From: LMUY01 sp964242925
GTDB taxonomy: Bacteria; Pseudomonadota; Alphaproteobacteria; Acetobacterales; Acetobacteraceae
NCBI GenBank assembly: GCA_964242925.1
Contig: CAXTBW010000006.1
Location: 4,456 to 68,455, forward strand
DNA length: 64,000 nt
Direction: 5' to 3'
Below are positions 8,027 through 16,461 of this stretch, piece by piece. The number at the start of each line of letters is the position of its first letter. Positions within the stretch are counted from its first letter, which is position 1. Position numbers and translations under genes: made by a program. Below the pieces are notes generated by a model. That model was not told where the DNA came from and did not search any database. It worked only from the letters and a program-made list of their open reading frames with translations.

Positions 8027-11000
8027 CTGGGCGCCCACCATCCCGTTGCGACCCTGGCGCCGTCCCGTCGCGAGCACCTGCGCGCGCTCTACCGCCAGGG
8101 TTGCGCGCGCCAGGCAGCCGGCCGTCACGAAGCGGCGGCGGACGCATTCGCCGCCGCCGTCGACTTGGCGCCGGATTTCACCGATGCGGTGCAGAACCTC
8201 GGCTGCTCGCTGTTCGCCTTGAAGCGGTTCGACGACGCGGCCCAAGCTTTCGCCGCGCTGACCCGGCTGCGGCCGGACGATGCCGGCGCGCAGTTCAATC
8301 TCGGCCACGCGCTGCTCGCCGCTAACCGCGCGGCGGAGGCGGTCGCGCCGCTGCAGGCGGCTGCCAGCGGCGCGCCGGGGCAGGTGAAGCACGCGCGGGC
8401 GTTGGCGCAGGCGCTCGCCGCAACGGGACGCCCGGAGGCGGCTGCCGCCGCGCTCGCTGCCGCGATGGGCCGGCACGGCGACAACCCCGGATTGCTGACG
8501 GAACTGGCGTGCCTGCTTGCCGAGCTGGGCCGAACGGAGGCGGCGATCGGCGCCGCGCTCATGGCGACCGGACTCGATCCGGACAACGCGGGCGCCCAAT
8601 CCACCTTGGCCCGGTCGCTGCACGCGTTGCGCCAAACCGCCCAGGCGCTCGCCCCCGCCCGCGCCGCCCTCCGGCTAAGCCCGGGCGACGCCGGCGCGGC
8701 GGCGACCCTGGCCGCGGTGCTCTACACGCTTGGCCAGCATGACGAGGCGCTTGCCCACGCGCGGACGGCCGGGCGGCTGATGCCCGGCCTGTTCCAGGCC
8801 AAGGGGAACGAGGCCCTGGCGCTGGAGGCGCTCGGTCGCCTGACGGAGGCTGAAGCGGCGGCGCGGGAAGCGATCGCGATGGCGCCGAACCCCGCCGGGC
8901 CGCGCCATAACTTGGCCGCAATGCTGCTCGCCTCCGGTCAACTGACGGAGGAGGCCTGGACGCTGTACGAGGCGCGCCTCCTGCTGGACCCGGCCAATGC
9001 CGCAGCTGCCGCGATGCCGCGCTGGCAGGGCGGGGACGTCGCCGGCAAGACGGTGCTGCTGCATTGCGAGCAGGGTTTCGGCGACACCATCCAGTTCGCG
9101 CGCTATGCCCAGCTGGTCGCCGACCGCGGCGCGCGGGTGGTGCTGGTCGTGCAGCCGGAGCTGGCGCGCCTGATGCAGGGCACGCCAGGCGCCGAGGTGC
9201 TGCCGGCAGGCAGTCCCTTGCCCGCGTTCGACGTGTTCTGCCCGCTGCTGAGCCTGCCGCGCGCTTTCGCCACCACGCTGGACTCGATACCCAGCGGCCC
9301 AACGCTGCGACCCGATCCGGCGCTGATCCAACGCTGGGCGCTGCCGGCGAGCCCCGCGCTTCAGGTCGGCCTGGTCTGGGCCGGGAGTCCCTCCTTCCTG
9401 CACGACCGGTCGCGTTCACTCGCCCTGATCGATCTGGCGCCGCTGGCGGACGTGCCCGGCGTGGCGTTCCACAGCCTGCAGCTCCCGGTGCAGCCGCTCG
9501 ATGGCTTCCCACTGCTGGACCGGATGCCAGGCGCCGCCGACTTCGCCGACACGGCCGCAATGATTGCCGGGCTCGACCTGGTGATCTCCGTCGATTCCGC
9601 CGTGGCGCATCTGGCGGCCAGCATGGGCAAGCCAGTCTGGCTGCTGTCCCGCTTCATGGGCTGCTGGCGCTGGCTGCGCGGGCGCGGGGACAGCCCCTGG
9701 TATCCGACGATGCGCATCTACCGGCAGGAACAGCCGAACGACTGGACGCCCACGATCGCGCGACTGCGCGAGGACCTGGTTCGTCATGCCGCTGGCGCGC
9801 CGCCTGGCCTGCCCCCGACCGCGCGCCGGGCGACTGCGCTGGACGGCCTGGACCTTCCGGCCGGCGCGCCCCGCACCGTGGTCGCCATCATCGGCGAGAA
9901 CGAGAACGGCATCCTGCGCAGCACCAGCGAGGCCTTTATGGACCTGCTGCCGCCGCACGGCTTGACCGGTCGGGTCGTCGATCTGGGCAACCCGAATTGG
10001 CTGGACGAACTCTCCGCCCTGCTGGACCGCGGCGTGCTGTTCGCCTGGGGCTGCGCCGGGATCGGTGCACGCATCCCGCATGGCGACGGGCTGTTGTGGG
10101 ACGCGGTGCAGGTGCCGTTCGTCTCGGTGCTGGCCGACTCGCCCTGCATCCGGCCAGCGAACCACAACGTGCCCTCCCGCTGGGTTGCCAACGGCTATGT
10201 CTACCGCGACTGGTGGGAGGTGCAGCGCAGGCTGATCCGCTCGCCGCAGCTCTCCGCCGTGCTGCCGCTGGGCACGGTCGCCAACCCGCATCGCGCGGCT
10301 GCGCCATGGTCCAGCCGGACGCATCGGATGCTGTTCGTCAAGACCGGACGGGACCCGGCGGCGCACCGGGCGGAGTGGACAGCCCTGCCGCGCCGGTTCC
10401 GCGCCGTGGTGGAAGACGCCGCCGCCGCATCGCTCGCGGCCGGGGTGGGGGACGTCACCGGAACCGTGCTGGACGCCCTGGCGGACCGCGCGGTGTGCCT
10501 GGACGGCCGGCCCGACCTGCTGTTCGGCCTAGTGCGGGCAGTGGACACCTACGTGCGGGATCACCGTTCCACTGCTCTGGTGCGCGCGGTTCTGAACCTG
10601 CCGGTGGACGTCGTCGGCCGCGGCTGGGACCATGTGGCGCCGTCCGGCTGCCGCGCGCGGTTCCACCCGGCGGTGGACGCGGCGGCGCTGCCGGCGTTGT
10701 ACGCCGACACGCAGTTTCTGCTGAACACGATGCCGAACTTCAGCACGGGGACGCACGAGCGGGTGCTGAGCGGGTTCGCCGCCGGCTGCGTCGTCGTCAC
10801 CAACGAGAACGCCGAGATGCGCGCCCGTTTCACCGCCCTGCCGACCTACGTCGCCATCGACACCGAGGCCGCCGGGCTGGCCGAGCATCTGCACCAGCTG
10901 TTCCACACGACGGAGCGCTACGACGAACGCTGGCAACCGGCGCTTGCCTTGCAACAGGACTCTTATGGCGGCGAGGCGTTCATGCGCGGCCTGATCGACT

Positions 11001-11050
11001 TGGCCGGCGAAGTTGCGGCGACGCCGGCGTTCGAGCCGTTCCGGTATTGA
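8027..11050 (+). CDS. TPR protein with heptosyltransferase-like and CgeB/GT1-like domains
   Basis: About 1007 residues from the CTG start (961 from TTG 8165). Residues 1 to roughly 300 are tetratricopeptide repeats, for example DAAQAFAALTRLRPDDAGAQ. A GT9/heptosyltransferase-like domain follows (HCEQGFGDTIQFARY, VGLVWAGSPSFLHDRSR, DLVISVDSAVAHLAASMGKP). The last 400 residues resemble a CgeB/glycosyltransferase-1 domain (THERVLSGFAAGCVVVTNENAEM). Such TPR-GT fusions modify surface polysaccharides or proteins, but the acceptor here is unknown. The coding sequence is continuous and has no signal peptide, so it is probably cytosolic. It precedes the DUF3445 gene by 31 bases. Confidence 0.8.
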   Translation: MGAHHPVATLAPSRREHLRALYRQGCARQAAGRHEAAADAFAAAVDLAPDFTDAVQNLGCSLFALKRFDDAAQAFAALTRLRPDDAGAQFNLGHALLAANRAAEAVAPLQAAASGAPGQVKHARALAQALAATGRPEAAAAALAAAMGRHGDNPGLLTELACLLAELGRTEAAIGAALMATGLDPDNAGAQSTLARSLHALRQTAQALAPARAALRLSPGDAGAAATLAAVLYTLGQHDEALAHARTAGRLMPGLFQAKGNEALALEALGRLTEAEAAAREAIAMAPNPAGPRHNLAAMLLASGQLTEEAWTLYEARLLLDPANAAAAAMPRWQGGDVAGKTVLLHCEQGFGDTIQFARYAQLVADRGARVVLVVQPELARLMQGTPGAEVLPAGSPLPAFDVFCPLLSLPRAFATTLDSIPSGPTLRPDPALIQRWALPASPALQVGLVWAGSPSFLHDRSRSLALIDLAPLADVPGVAFHSLQLPVQPLDGFPLLDRMPGAADFADTAAMIAGLDLVISVDSAVAHLAASMGKPVWLLSRFMGCWRWLRGRGDSPWYPTMRIYRQEQPNDWTPTIARLREDLVRHAAGAPPGLPPTARRATALDGLDLPAGAPRTVVAIIGENENGILRSTSEAFMDLLPPHGLTGRVVDLGNPNWLDELSALLDRGVLFAWGCAGIGARIPHGDGLLWDAVQVPFVSVLADSPCIRPANHNVPSRWVANGYVYRDWWEVQRRLIRSPQLSAVLPLGTVANPHRAAAPWSSRTHRMLFVKTGRDPAAHRAEWTALPRRFRAVVEDAAAASLAAGVGDVTGTVLDALADRAVCLDGRPDLLFGLVRAVDTYVRDHRSTALVRAVLNLPVDVVGRGWDHVAPSGCRARFHPAVDAAALPALYADTQFLLNTMPNFSTGTHERVLSGFAAGCVVVTNENAEMRARFTALPTYVAIDTEAAGLAEHLHQLFHTTERYDERWQPALALQQDSYGGEAFMRGLIDLAGEVAATPAFEPFRY

Positions 11051-11081
11051 GGCCAGCCGGGCCTGGTGACACCATCCGCAT

Positions 11082-11987
11082 GTGACTAATTTCACCCTGC
11101 CGCCAGAGCGCCTGTTCTTGCCCTTCAGCCCGGGCCCGTTCCGCATGGCGATGGGCCTGACCGCCTGCGAGCCCGACGCCGTGGTCGAGATCGACGCGCG
11201 CTACCCCGCCGAGATGACCGAACGGCGCGACCTGCTGGAAAGGCGCCGCGCCGCGGTTTTCGCAGCGGAGCCGGGTTCCGACGCGGCGCGCGCCGAGACG
11301 CTGGAGGTGATCGCCGCTATCCTGCCCCGGCGCTATCCGGCCTGGTTCGAGCGACGCGGCGCCGTGCTGCGCAACCACCTGACCGGAGAGGACTGGGACC
11401 TCGACTCCCCCGCGCTCGATAAGCTGGAGTTGGCGGGTCGGCTGGTGCAGGAGGATCTGTGCCTAATCGACACCACCGGCGACGCCCCCGTGCTGAGCGC
11501 GGCCGTCCTGTGCGCGCCGAGCCGGTGGTCGCTGGCCGAGAAGATCGGCCGTCCGCTTGCCGCCGTGCACGGCGCCGTGCCGCTGTATGCGGAGCGGTTG
11601 GCAACGCCGGTGGATCGCTTCATGGGCGCGCTGCGACCCGGCAAAGCGGCCGAACGGCTGAACTGGAGCGTCGTCGACGACGGCGCGCTGTTCCAGGTAG
11701 GGGGCAAGCACCGCACCCAGGTCGAGGCGCGGGTAACGCAGGACAACGCGCCGGACACGCTGTTCCTGCGCACCGAGCGGCAGACTTTCCTGCGGCTGCC
11801 GCGCAGCCTGGCGGTGGTGTTCCTGATCCACGTGCACAGCTATCCGTTGTCGCGCGTCTTGGTCGTCCCCGGCGCCGCGCAGGACCTCGCCGCGGCAGTG
11901 CGGGCGTTGCCGGACAGCCTCGGCCATTACAAGAGCATCCCAACGATCCGCGCCGCGCTGCTCGGCTGTCTGGACGCGCACGCGTGA
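11082..11987 (+). CDS. Heme-dependent oxidative N-demethylase family protein (DUF3445)
   Basis: A 301-residue protein of the DUF3445 family, whose characterised members are haem-dependent oxidative demethylases acting on dimethylamine-type substrates. Recognisable blocks are PFRMAMGLTACEPDAVVEID near the N-terminus, VQEDLCLIDTTGD with AAVLCAPSRWSLAEKIGRPL in the middle, and FLRTERQTFLRLPRS toward the C-terminus. The GTG start (11082) has a weak ribosome site and lies 31 bases after the TPR-GT stop, so co-transcription is likely although the functions are not obviously linked. Substrate is unknown. Confidence 0.8.
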   Translation: MTNFTLPPERLFLPFSPGPFRMAMGLTACEPDAVVEIDARYPAEMTERRDLLERRRAAVFAAEPGSDAARAETLEVIAAILPRRYPAWFERRGAVLRNHLTGEDWDLDSPALDKLELAGRLVQEDLCLIDTTGDAPVLSAAVLCAPSRWSLAEKIGRPLAAVHGAVPLYAERLATPVDRFMGALRPGKAAERLNWSVVDDGALFQVGGKHRTQVEARVTQDNAPDTLFLRTERQTFLRLPRSLAVVFLIHVHSYPLSRVLVVPGAAQDLAAAVRALPDSLGHYKSIPTIRAALLGCLDAHA

Positions 11988-12099
11988 AGACAGTCCCGGG
12001 TTAATCACCCGTTGATAGACCGGACGTGATCGTGAGCCCGCAACTTCCGCATTTGAAGTCCGTAGATCGTAGACGCAACCAGGCCGGAAGGATTTAAAC

Positions 12100-12186
12100 A
12101 TGCCGCAAATGTTTGATTGGATTTTCTTCGCCATCATGCTGCTCCCGAGCGCCTTCCTGGTTTGGGACTGGCTCAAGAACCGCTAA
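12100..12186 (+). CDS. 28-residue single-pass membrane microprotein
   Basis: A short ORF with ATG at 12100 and TAA at 12184-12186. The product is a single hydrophobic helix (IFFAIMLLPSAFLVW) bounded by an acidic N-terminal residue and a basic C-terminal tail (DWLKNR), as in a one-pass inner-membrane peptide. A clear ribosome site (GGAAGGA) sits upstream after an AT-rich spacer, and codon use is less GC-extreme than neighbours. I do not recognise a named family. The preceding 112 bases are non-coding and presumably carry its promoter. Confidence 0.6.
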   Translation: MPQMFDWIFFAIMLLPSAFLVWDWLKNR

Positions 12187-12257
12187 GCCCGGCATCGACG
12201 GCGGCGCTGCCAGCCGTCCTTGCGGGCGATCGCATTCGGTTTGGCTGCCGATAACCT

Positions 12258-12388
12258 CGTCATGCCAGAGCTCGACCCTGGAGATCACGGCGCGACGCTC
12301 CACCCAGCTTGTGGTTCGAAGCGTCAACAGGCGCGACGTCATCGATCGCGTCCCCGTGGATACCAGGGTCAAGCCCTGGCATGACGGC
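12258..12388. repeat. Inverted pair of a dispersed palindromic repeat
   Basis: Bases 12258-12290 and 12354-12388 are inverted relatives of one element with the core CCAGGGTCAAGCCCTGGCAT followed by GACG. They form a hairpin-capable structure in the 250-base stretch between the microprotein and the FAD oxidoreductase. Related copies occur at 23260-23280 and 60931-60964. Nothing else codes in this stretch. Confidence 0.7.
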
Positions 12389-12439
12389 GGGGGAGCAGAT
12401 GCGATGACACGGCGCCCGATGGGAAAACGCCCAGCGGCG

Positions 12440-13717
12440 TCACGACCTCGCGACCATTGCCTTCAGCCGCGCATACGTGATCCGCGCGGCCACCGCGCTG
12501 CGCCACAAGCCGTGAAATGGGATTGGCTTGAGCCCGGTCACCGGCATCGACATCGCGTCGTCCGTCGCTCCCATCACGCGCTTGGCGACTTCGCCACCCA
12601 TCGCCGTCGCCATCGCCACGCCGCGGCCGTTGTAGCCCAGCGCTGCAACGACGCCCGGCGCCGGCTCGTGCAGATGCGGGTAGTGGTCCGGCGTTATCGC
12701 GAGTTGGCCATTCCAGTAATACGCCCACCGCACGCCTGCGATGGCCGGGAACAACCGCTCCGCATAGCGCACCAGGCGTTGGTAGCGCGCCGGGTCGGAG
12801 GTGTCGCGGGAGACGCTGCGACCACCGATCAGCAACCGACCCCAGGCGTCGAGGCGGTAGTAGACGGTGAGGTCGGCGATCTCGTAGACCACGCCGCGGC
12901 CAGGCAGGATGTTGCAGGCCACCGCTTCCGGCAACGGCTCGGTCGCCGCGATGGCGGAGAACACCGGGACGACCGTGCGACGTAGGCCGGGCCAAAGCCC
13001 GTCGGTGTAGCCGTTGGTGGCGAGCACGATCCGATCGGCGCTCACCGTGCCGCCCGGCGTGTCCAGCACCCAGCCAGCGCCCGCCTGTCGCATGGCCTGC
13101 ACCGGCGTGCCGCCATGCACCGCGACGCCCGCGTTGGTCGCCGCCTGGGCCAGGCCGCGCGCGTAGCCGAGCGGGTTCACGCTGCCGCCACGCCGGTCGA
13201 TGAACCCACCGGTGTAGCGCCGCGAGCCGGTCAGCCGCTCCATCCCAGCGGCGTCCAGCGCCTCCACGGGCGCGCCGAGATTGGACTGTTCCGCAGCCGC
13301 TTCCTGAACCGCCTTCACGCCGCGCGGGGTGAAGGCCGCCCGCAACGTGCCGCCCCGGTGCGCCTCCGCCTGGATTTGATGGCGCTCGATCAGGTCGAAC
13401 ACGCCTTGCGGCGCGGCGCCGGACAGCGTGATCATCCGCGCGCCCATCTCGGGGCCGAAATCGCGCAGGATGGCGCTCGGTTCGTGCTTCAGTCCCGGAT
13501 TCACCTGGCCGCCATTGCGGCCCGACGCGCCCCAACCCGGCTCCCCCGCCTCCAGCACAACCACGTCCACCTCGCGTTCGGCCAGGTGCAGCGCCGTCGA
13601 CAGCCCGGTGAACCCGGCGCCAACCACCGCCACGTCGGCGCGCCGGCTTTCATTGAGCGGCGGCGCATGCACTGGTGGCCGCGCCGTTGCGGCATACAGG
13701 CTCGGCGGCAGCTTCAT
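12440..13717 (-). CDS. FAD-dependent oxidoreductase, PuuB/OrdL (DAO superfamily)
   Basis: A 425-residue flavoprotein of the glycine/D-amino-acid oxidase fold. The N-terminus matches gamma-glutamylputrescine oxidase (PuuB) and OrdL proteins: an FAD-binding dinucleotide fold at residues 29-57 (VAVVGAGFTGLSTALHLAE) followed by the GASGRNGGQ motif. C-terminal blocks YYWNGQLAITPDHYPHLHE and GYNGRGVAMATAMG complete the family pattern. ATG 13717 overlaps the cytochrome c stop by four bases (ATGA). It is the last gene of the polyamine-type transport and oxidation operon, so a role in oxidising an amine or its glutamylated form is likely (inference). Confidence 0.85.
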   Translation of the reverse strand: MKLPPSLYAATARPPVHAPPLNESRRADVAVVGAGFTGLSTALHLAEREVDVVVLEAGEPGWGASGRNGGQVNPGLKHEPSAILRDFGPEMGARMITLSGAAPQGVFDLIERHQIQAEAHRGGTLRAAFTPRGVKAVQEAAAEQSNLGAPVEALDAAGMERLTGSRRYTGGFIDRRGGSVNPLGYARGLAQAATNAGVAVHGGTPVQAMRQAGAGWVLDTPGGTVSADRIVLATNGYTDGLWPGLRRTVVPVFSAIAATEPLPEAVACNILPGRGVVYEIADLTVYYRLDAWGRLLIGGRSVSRDTSDPARYQRLVRYAERLFPAIAGVRWAYYWNGQLAITPDHYPHLHEPAPGVVAALGYNGRGVAMATAMGGEVAKRVMGATDDAMSMPVTGLKPIPFHGLWRSAVAARITYARLKAMVARS

Positions 13718-14091
13718 CGCGCGGCCGCCACGTCCGCCGCGTTCGGCGCCGCGGGGTAGGTGTTCCCAAAGTGCGTTCGGACGTAGCCGACCACGGCCGC
13801 CACTTGCTCGTCCGTCAGCGTGCGCGCGAAGGGCGGCATCGCCTTGCGGCCATGCAGCACCAGCCCGATGGAGTAGCCAGCTGCCGCCAATCGCGGGTCG
13901 TTCTGCAGCGCGGGGTAGGCGCCCGCGCCCACGGCGCCGCGACCGTCCGGCATGTGGCAGCCCGCGCAGGCGGCGCCGTAGACGGCCTCGCCACCTGCCT
14001 CGGTGTAGCGATAGGGGTTTCCGAAGCTCGGCCCGGCGCCGTCGGCACGCGCGACGGCCGTCATCAGCAGCAACGCTGCGAGCCATCTCAT
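13714..14091 (-). CDS. Exported monohaem cytochrome c
   Basis: A 125-residue class I cytochrome c with an N-terminal signal peptide ending near ARA-DG. The single haem site is CAGCH at residues 42-46, and M85 in GRKAMPPF is the expected sixth ligand. It acts in the periplasm as an electron carrier. The gene is sandwiched between a Tat-exported amine oxidase and a PuuB-like oxidoreductase with four-base overlaps on both sides, so it most likely accepts electrons from the amine oxidase, as CycN does for nicotine oxidoreductase NicA2 (analogy). Confidence 0.88.
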   Translation of the reverse strand: MRWLAALLLMTAVARADGAGPSFGNPYRYTEAGGEAVYGAACAGCHMPDGRGAVGAGAYPALQNDPRLAAAGYSIGLVLHGRKAMPPFARTLTDEQVAAVVGYVRTHFGNTYPAAPNAADVAAAR

Positions 14092-15677
14092 CCCGCCAGC
14101 ACCCGCGCGTGCAGCCGACGGACCGCGTCCAGCGCGGACAGCACTGCGCCCTCCTGCCAGGCCGGGATGTAGGAGGCGTGCTCCCCGGCCACCAGGAACC
14201 GGCCGTCCAGCGCGCACAGGTCGCGGTAGTGCGCCTCCCGCGCCGCCTCCGTCCACTGGCCGTAGCAGCCCAGCGTCCACGGCACGCGATGCCAGGCGAC
14301 GGCGACGCCGTTCTCGAACTCGGCGGCGTATTGCGGATGGATCTGCGCGCCGTACGCCACCGCGCGTCGCACGCGTTCGGCCGGGTCGAGCCCGGTGAAC
14401 TCGGAGGCGTACGGCCCGAACGCATAGGCGCCCAGCAGCACGCCTTTGCCGCCCTGGTTGCAGCCGGACGCCGGGTAGCCGATCAGCGAGATCGGCAGGT
14501 CGGTGTAGCTGATGCCGCCATAGATCGCCTCGTCCTCCTCCCAGAACCGGCGGCGGAACTGCAGGCCGATCTTCAGCGACGCGGCATACGGCACGGCGCC
14601 GATCGCCGCGTGCATCGCGGGCGACGCGGTCAGCTCGATCTGGCTCAGCACCGAGAGCGGGATGGTGCAGAGGCACCAATCCGCTTGCGACTGCCCGGGG
14701 GCGCCGCTCGCCGTGTCCTGCCACGACACCGACACGCCGGCCGCATCCTGCCGGATGGACGTCACCTTGCGCCGCAGCTGCAGCACGGGCGCGACCTCCC
14801 GCGTCATCGCGCGCGCGATCGCGTCCATCCCGCCGACCGGCTGGAACAGCGTGGTTTGATAGTCGTAATCCGCGGCGACCCTCAGCGCGCGCCAGAGCCG
14901 GCCGCGCAGCAGGTCCGAGGGCGCCACCGGTTGCGACGCCACGGCCCGGGCGTTCAGCCCGCCGCCGGGAGGGGTGTCCCAGCCGCGGCGCTCGCTGCTG
15001 GCCTCGCCGGCGCGGTAGCGGTAGTCGCCGTCCAACGCGCCCCAGTCCTTCAGCGCGGCCAGCAGGATCTCGGTGTCTTCCGGCGTCACCGCGCCATCCA
15101 GCCGCTCGGTTCGCACCGCCTTGGCGAGCAGGTCCGCCACTGTGCCGTGGAAGTCCGCCTGCACCTCGCGGTAGCGCTGCGGCTTGCCGCCGAACGAGCC
15201 GGCGGCGTGCAGGTAGGCGTTGTGGTTGACCTGGATGAACGGCTCCAGCGCCACGCCGAGCCGCTTGCAGTAGTCCAGGATGGCGCGGTGGTGATACGGG
15301 ATGCGCCACGGACCGGGGTTGAGGTACAGCCCGGTGTCGAACCCGCATTCCTGCACCGCGCCGCCCAATTCGGTGTAGCGGTCGCCGCCGCGCAGCGTCC
15401 AGGTGCGTCCGCCGGCCCGGTCGTTGTAGTCCAGCAGCTCGACCCGATAGCCGGCGCGCCGCAGCTCCATGGTGGCCACCATCCCCGCCACGCCGGCGCC
15501 CAGCACCAGCACGCTGGCGCCGCCGGGGTCGCCGTCCAGGCGGATGGGGCCGGCGTAGGTGCTCTCCGCCGCGTGGCCGAGGGCCGCCATCGCCATGTAC
15601 ATCGCCGATCCGCCGGCCGCCGCGCCGATCAGGCCCAGCAGGTCGCGTCGCGCTATCGCGTTAGGGGGTTCCGCCAT
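14088..15677 (-). CDS. Tat-exported flavin monoamine oxidase family protein
   Basis: A 529-residue FAD amine oxidase. The N-terminus carries a twin-arginine signal (ARRDLLGL at 9-16, then a hydrophobic stretch ending near GHAAES), which indicates periplasmic export. The FAD-binding fold (VLVLGAGVAGMVATMELRRAG) and the following DRAGGRTWTLRGG are diagnostic of the MAO/LAAO/NicA2 superfamily. The C-terminal FAD segment (GRFLVAGEHASYIPAWQEGA) is intact. ATG 15677 overlaps the upstream permease by 17 bases; the stop overlaps the cytochrome c start by four. The export signal and linked cytochrome suggest a dehydrogenase rather than an oxygen-using oxidase. The substrate is probably an amine imported or sensed by the adjacent transporter. 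Confidence 0.87.
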   Translation of the reverse strand: MAEPPNAIARRDLLGLIGAAAGGSAMYMAMAALGHAAESTYAGPIRLDGDPGGASVLVLGAGVAGMVATMELRRAGYRVELLDYNDRAGGRTWTLRGGDRYTELGGAVQECGFDTGLYLNPGPWRIPYHHRAILDYCKRLGVALEPFIQVNHNAYLHAAGSFGGKPQRYREVQADFHGTVADLLAKAVRTERLDGAVTPEDTEILLAALKDWGALDGDYRYRAGEASSERRGWDTPPGGGLNARAVASQPVAPSDLLRGRLWRALRVAADYDYQTTLFQPVGGMDAIARAMTREVAPVLQLRRKVTSIRQDAAGVSVSWQDTASGAPGQSQADWCLCTIPLSVLSQIELTASPAMHAAIGAVPYAASLKIGLQFRRRFWEEDEAIYGGISYTDLPISLIGYPASGCNQGGKGVLLGAYAFGPYASEFTGLDPAERVRRAVAYGAQIHPQYAAEFENGVAVAWHRVPWTLGCYGQWTEAAREAHYRDLCALDGRFLVAGEHASYIPAWQEGAVLSALDAVRRLHARVLAG

Positions 15678-16461
15678 GGGCGGAGTTTACGCCAACCCGC
15701 CCGCGCGCCCAATACGTGGCCGCCAGCAACAGCACCGTCACCACCACCGTGACGGTGGATACGGCGGCAATGGTGGGGTCGATTGCGAAGCGGATGTCGT
15801 CCCACATGCGCCGCGGCAGCGTGACCTGGCGGCCGGTGGAAACGAACAGCGCCACCACCAGCTCGTCGAACGAGGTGATGAACGCGAACAGCGCGCCGAC
15901 CAGCACGCCGGGCCGGATCAGCGGCAGCGTCACCTGGCGGAACGTGCCCCAGCGGGTGGCGCCCAGGCTGAGCGCGGCGCGTTCCAAGCGTCGATCGAAC
16001 CCGGCCAGGCTGGCGCCCACGCTGGTCACCACGAACGGCACGGCCAGGCAGGTGTGCGCCAGCACCAGCGCGGCCGGGCTGCCGAGGATGCCGTAGCGCG
16101 AATACGCGTAGTAGACGCCGATCGCGACGACGATCACCGGCACGATCAGCGGCGACAGGATCAGCCCGCCCGCCACCGCCCGCAACCGAGGCTTCATGCG
16201 CGCCAGTCCGAATGCGGCCAGGGTGCCCAGCACGGTCGCCAGCACCACCACCGCCGTCGCGACCAGCAGGCTCAGCAGGGTGGCGGACAGCCAGTCCGCG
16301 CTGGTGAAGTAGGCGGCGTACCAGCGCGTGCTCCACCCCGGCGGCGGAAACCGCAGGTAGCTGGCGGACGAGGCGGACAGCAGCGCCACGACGATGATCG
16401 GCAGCGCCAGGAACAGCAGCACGACGGCCACGAACACGCGCCCGATCAGCCGGAGGATCAT
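15661..16461 (-). CDS. ABC permease, spermidine/putrescine PotC type
   Basis: A 266-residue inner-membrane permease with about six TM segments and the EAA-type cytoplasmic loop (AALSLGATRWGTFRQVTLPLIRPG) that contacts the ATPase. Segment order and length fit PotC/PotI subunits of polyamine-type importers. ATG 16461 overlaps the stop of the first permease (ATGA). It partners the PotB-like permease and the ATPase upstream; the stop lies inside the start of the amine oxidase gene. Confidence 0.88.
   Translation of the reverse strand: MILRLIGRVFVAVVLLFLALPIIVVALLSASSASYLRFPPPGWSTRWYAAYFTSADWLSATLLSLLVATAVVVLATVLGTLAAFGLARMKPRLRAVAGGLILSPLIVPVIVVAIGVYYAYSRYGILGSPAALVLAHTCLAVPFVVTSVGASLAGFDRRLERAALSLGATRWGTFRQVTLPLIRPGVLVGALFAFITSFDELVVALFVSTGRQVTLPRRMWDDIRFAIDPTIAAVSTVTVVVTVLLLAATYWARGRVGVNSAHGGTP

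Noticed and set aside
6351..8147. Minus-strand frame open for 1025 codons upstream of the glycerate kinase
   Set aside because: Homology begins only at ATG 6350; the rest is antisense to DUF1244 and the MFS gene and has no recognisable motif. It reflects high GC.
13428..15752. 774-codon plus-strand ORF
   Set aside because: It runs antisense through the PuuB-like, cytochrome c and amine oxidase genes, all of which have clear motifs. The product is Arg/Pro/His low-complexity.
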